DNA of 21,764 nucleotides. It comes from Kiritimatiellia bacterium. GTDB lineage: Bacteria; Verrucomicrobiota; Kiritimatiellia; UBA8416; JAIOPI01. How positions within the stretch are numbered: position 1 is the first letter of the stretch; each line of letters begins with the position of its first letter. Location: contig JAPKCZ010000007.1 in NCBI GenBank assembly GCA_028822745.1, forward strand, positions 1 to 21,764, given 5' to 3'. Shown here piece by piece: positions 20,641-21,764 of this stretch. Position numbers and translations under genes: made by a program. Below the pieces are notes generated by a model that saw only the letters and a program-made list of their open reading frames with translations, was not told where the DNA came from and made no database searches.

Positions 20641-21652
20641 TGTTTTTCTGCTCCTCAATCTGTTGCTGGAGTACGGCAACGCGTTTCTGAACACGATCAA
20701 ACTGTTCGGACGTCGGAAAGCGACCTGAAAAATCGTTATAAGCAACCACCGCCGCTTCAGGACGCTTCGCGATGCTATCATAATACACTGCCCGTTCAAA
20801 AATCATATTCGAAAGGCGCAATTTCAAGGCGTCACGCGCCGTCCGCGCCTCATCTGCATCGGGCATGGATGGATAGTCGCGTAAAACGCTCACCAGTGAC
20901 GATAGCGCCTCCTGAGCGCGCGCCTCGTCACGTGGGTTCTTGTTGGCGATGGCGGTCAGACTGTTGGCGCGGTGGAAGGCCGCGTTGGAAACGAAGGCAC
21001 TTTTCGGGTAGCGCAGCATGACGCGTTCGTAAGCGTCAATCGCATCAGCGTACTCTTTGCGGTCTTCGTAAATGGCGCCGATAAAGAATTGCGCCTCTGG
21101 CGCGCGCTCCCAATTTGGCGCGTTTTCGACAATTTTTTCGTACAGTGGCAGTGTTTTGGCTGAGGATGCGCCCATCATGACCAAGCCGTTCTCGTTCTCA
21201 ACGCGGATCAAGTTGGCGACCTTGAATTGCTCCGCCACGACGTCTTTGTAGGACATCTTGCCGGGGTAATATTTGACGATGTACTGATATTCAAGAAAGG
21301 CATCCTCTAGATCGCCCTTTTTGACGAGGCTTTCTGCGTATAAGCGTTGTGCTTCAGGGGCTTCCTGTGAGTCATGGAACGAATGGACGAGATTGCGGTA
21401 TGCTTTGCGCGCTTTCTTGTCTTCGCCCTTGAGACGCAGCGCTTCAGCATAGGCAAATTGGTCTGCTGAGGTTCTTTTTTCGGCCTTTTTGAAGAAACCA
21501 GGTCGCTTACGTTCAATATGAAACCGGGACGTCTGCGTGCGAATCAGAGTGTCGGGTCCTTGTGCGTCAACGGATGGGACAAGGGCCATGGTCATCAGTA
21601 GAACTGAGGCCGTCCGAACAAGGAAATAGTGATGTGTGGCTTTCATTTGCAT
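20633..21652 (-). CDS. bamD: BamD-like outer-membrane assembly TPR protein
   Basis: A 339-residue exported protein with TPR-like helical repeats, as in BamD, the helical lipoprotein that works with BamA to fold outer-membrane proteins. Seen: signal peptide (VRTASVLLMTMALVPSVDA), then successive repeats with the usual pattern: FAYAEALRLKGEDKKARKAY, EAQRLYAESLVKKGDLEDAF, EAQFFIGAIYEDRKEYADA, and YDSIAKRPEAAVVAYNDF. It is longer than typical BamD (about 245). No lipobox cysteine follows the signal peptide, so it may be a soluble periplasmic version, or a related TPR protein such as YbgF/CpoB-like. The adjacent LptE supports an envelope role. Neither ATG (21652, 21646) has a clear Shine-Dalgarno. 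Confidence 0.78.
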   Translation of the reverse strand: MQMKATHHYFLVRTASVLLMTMALVPSVDAQGPDTLIRTQTSRFHIERKRPGFFKKAEKRTSADQFAYAEALRLKGEDKKARKAYRNLVHSFHDSQEAPEAQRLYAESLVKKGDLEDAFLEYQYIVKYYPGKMSYKDVVAEQFKVANLIRVENENGLVMMGASSAKTLPLYEKIVENAPNWERAPEAQFFIGAIYEDRKEYADAIDAYERVMLRYPKSAFVSNAAFHRANSLTAIANKNPRDEARAQEALSSLVSVLRDYPSMPDADEARTARDALKLRLSNMIFERAVYYDSIAKRPEAAVVAYNDFSGRFPTSEQFDRVQKRVAVLQQQIEEQKNSE

Positions 21653-21710
21653 AGAATTAGTGGACGGACTCTAGCCCTAAAGAATGGACGCCGTCAATAA
21701 AAGCCCTAAC

Positions 21711-21764
21711 CTGATCTATTCATCTACTTTTTACGAAACGAAGAAGACCACGGATTCCACGGAT
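21711..21764. repeat. Palindromic dispersed repeat, copy 2, cut by window end
   Basis: The reverse complement of these 54 bases matches 17752-17805 with one difference. The window stops inside what should be the hairpin arm (CCACGGATTCCACGGAT), so the other arm lies beyond the window. It sits 58 bases upstream of the bamD start. Confidence 0.85.

Overview
The window looks like part of the chromosome of a Gram-negative bacterium from the PVC group, most probably Kiritimatiellota or Lentisphaerota. This is an inference from gene content: a sulfatase of the type expanded in those phyla, a rhamnulokinase-like sugar kinase, a secreted Trp-rich protein of a style common there, bacterial outer-membrane assembly genes (bamD, lptE), and AUG/GUG starts with mostly AGGAG-like ribosome binding sites. 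No rRNA, tRNA, CRISPR array, phage or intact transposase was seen. Most of the window is ordinary core chromosome with lineage-specific small genes between.

Layout. 1-1571 (+): the 3' end of a sulfatase, a membrane-anchored rhodanese and a small unknown protein, closed by a terminator. 1587-2201 (+): a long structured leader, a cold-shock protein and a strong terminator. 2343-4809 (+): VanZ-like membrane protein, exported Cys-containing protein, DUF3465 protein and two unrelated Nudix hydrolases. 4810-5185: gene-free, with a REP-like inverted repeat and the promoter region of an HU-like DNA-binding protein (5186-5455). The terminator of HU abuts the start of a Prc/Tsp-type tail-specific protease (5532-7799).

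7831-12904 (-): rhamnulokinase-like kinase, asparaginyl-tRNA synthetase carrying an extra coiled-coil of about 75 residues, and HtpG (Hsp90). The htpG frame is complete over 635 codons but is broken by one in-frame TAG in the linker between the middle and C-terminal domains. A divergent promoter region (12905-13079) separates htpG from a GT4 glycosyltransferase and a PilZ protein (+).

14652-17347 (-): a zinc-ribbon/transmembrane/BamE-like protein, a DUF457-like membrane protein and a TctA-type permease with the archaeal-style PGLH motif; the last two are translationally coupled. 17348-17943 holds a promoter plus perfect Shine-Dalgarno in front of a 42-codon ORF, then a palindromic repeat. 17944-19400 (+): a two-gene unit of a membrane-tethered DnaJ-type zinc-finger protein without a J domain and a secreted protein, overlapping by ATGA. 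Then rpsT (+), and bamD-lptE (-), two envelope-biogenesis genes overlapping by 8 bases. The window ends inside a second, inverted copy of the palindromic repeat.

The best candidates for something unusual are the amber-split htpG with a stem-loop downstream of the UAG, the J-less DnaJ zinc-finger/secreted-protein pair, the TctA-DUF457 pair, and the dispersed palindromic element.
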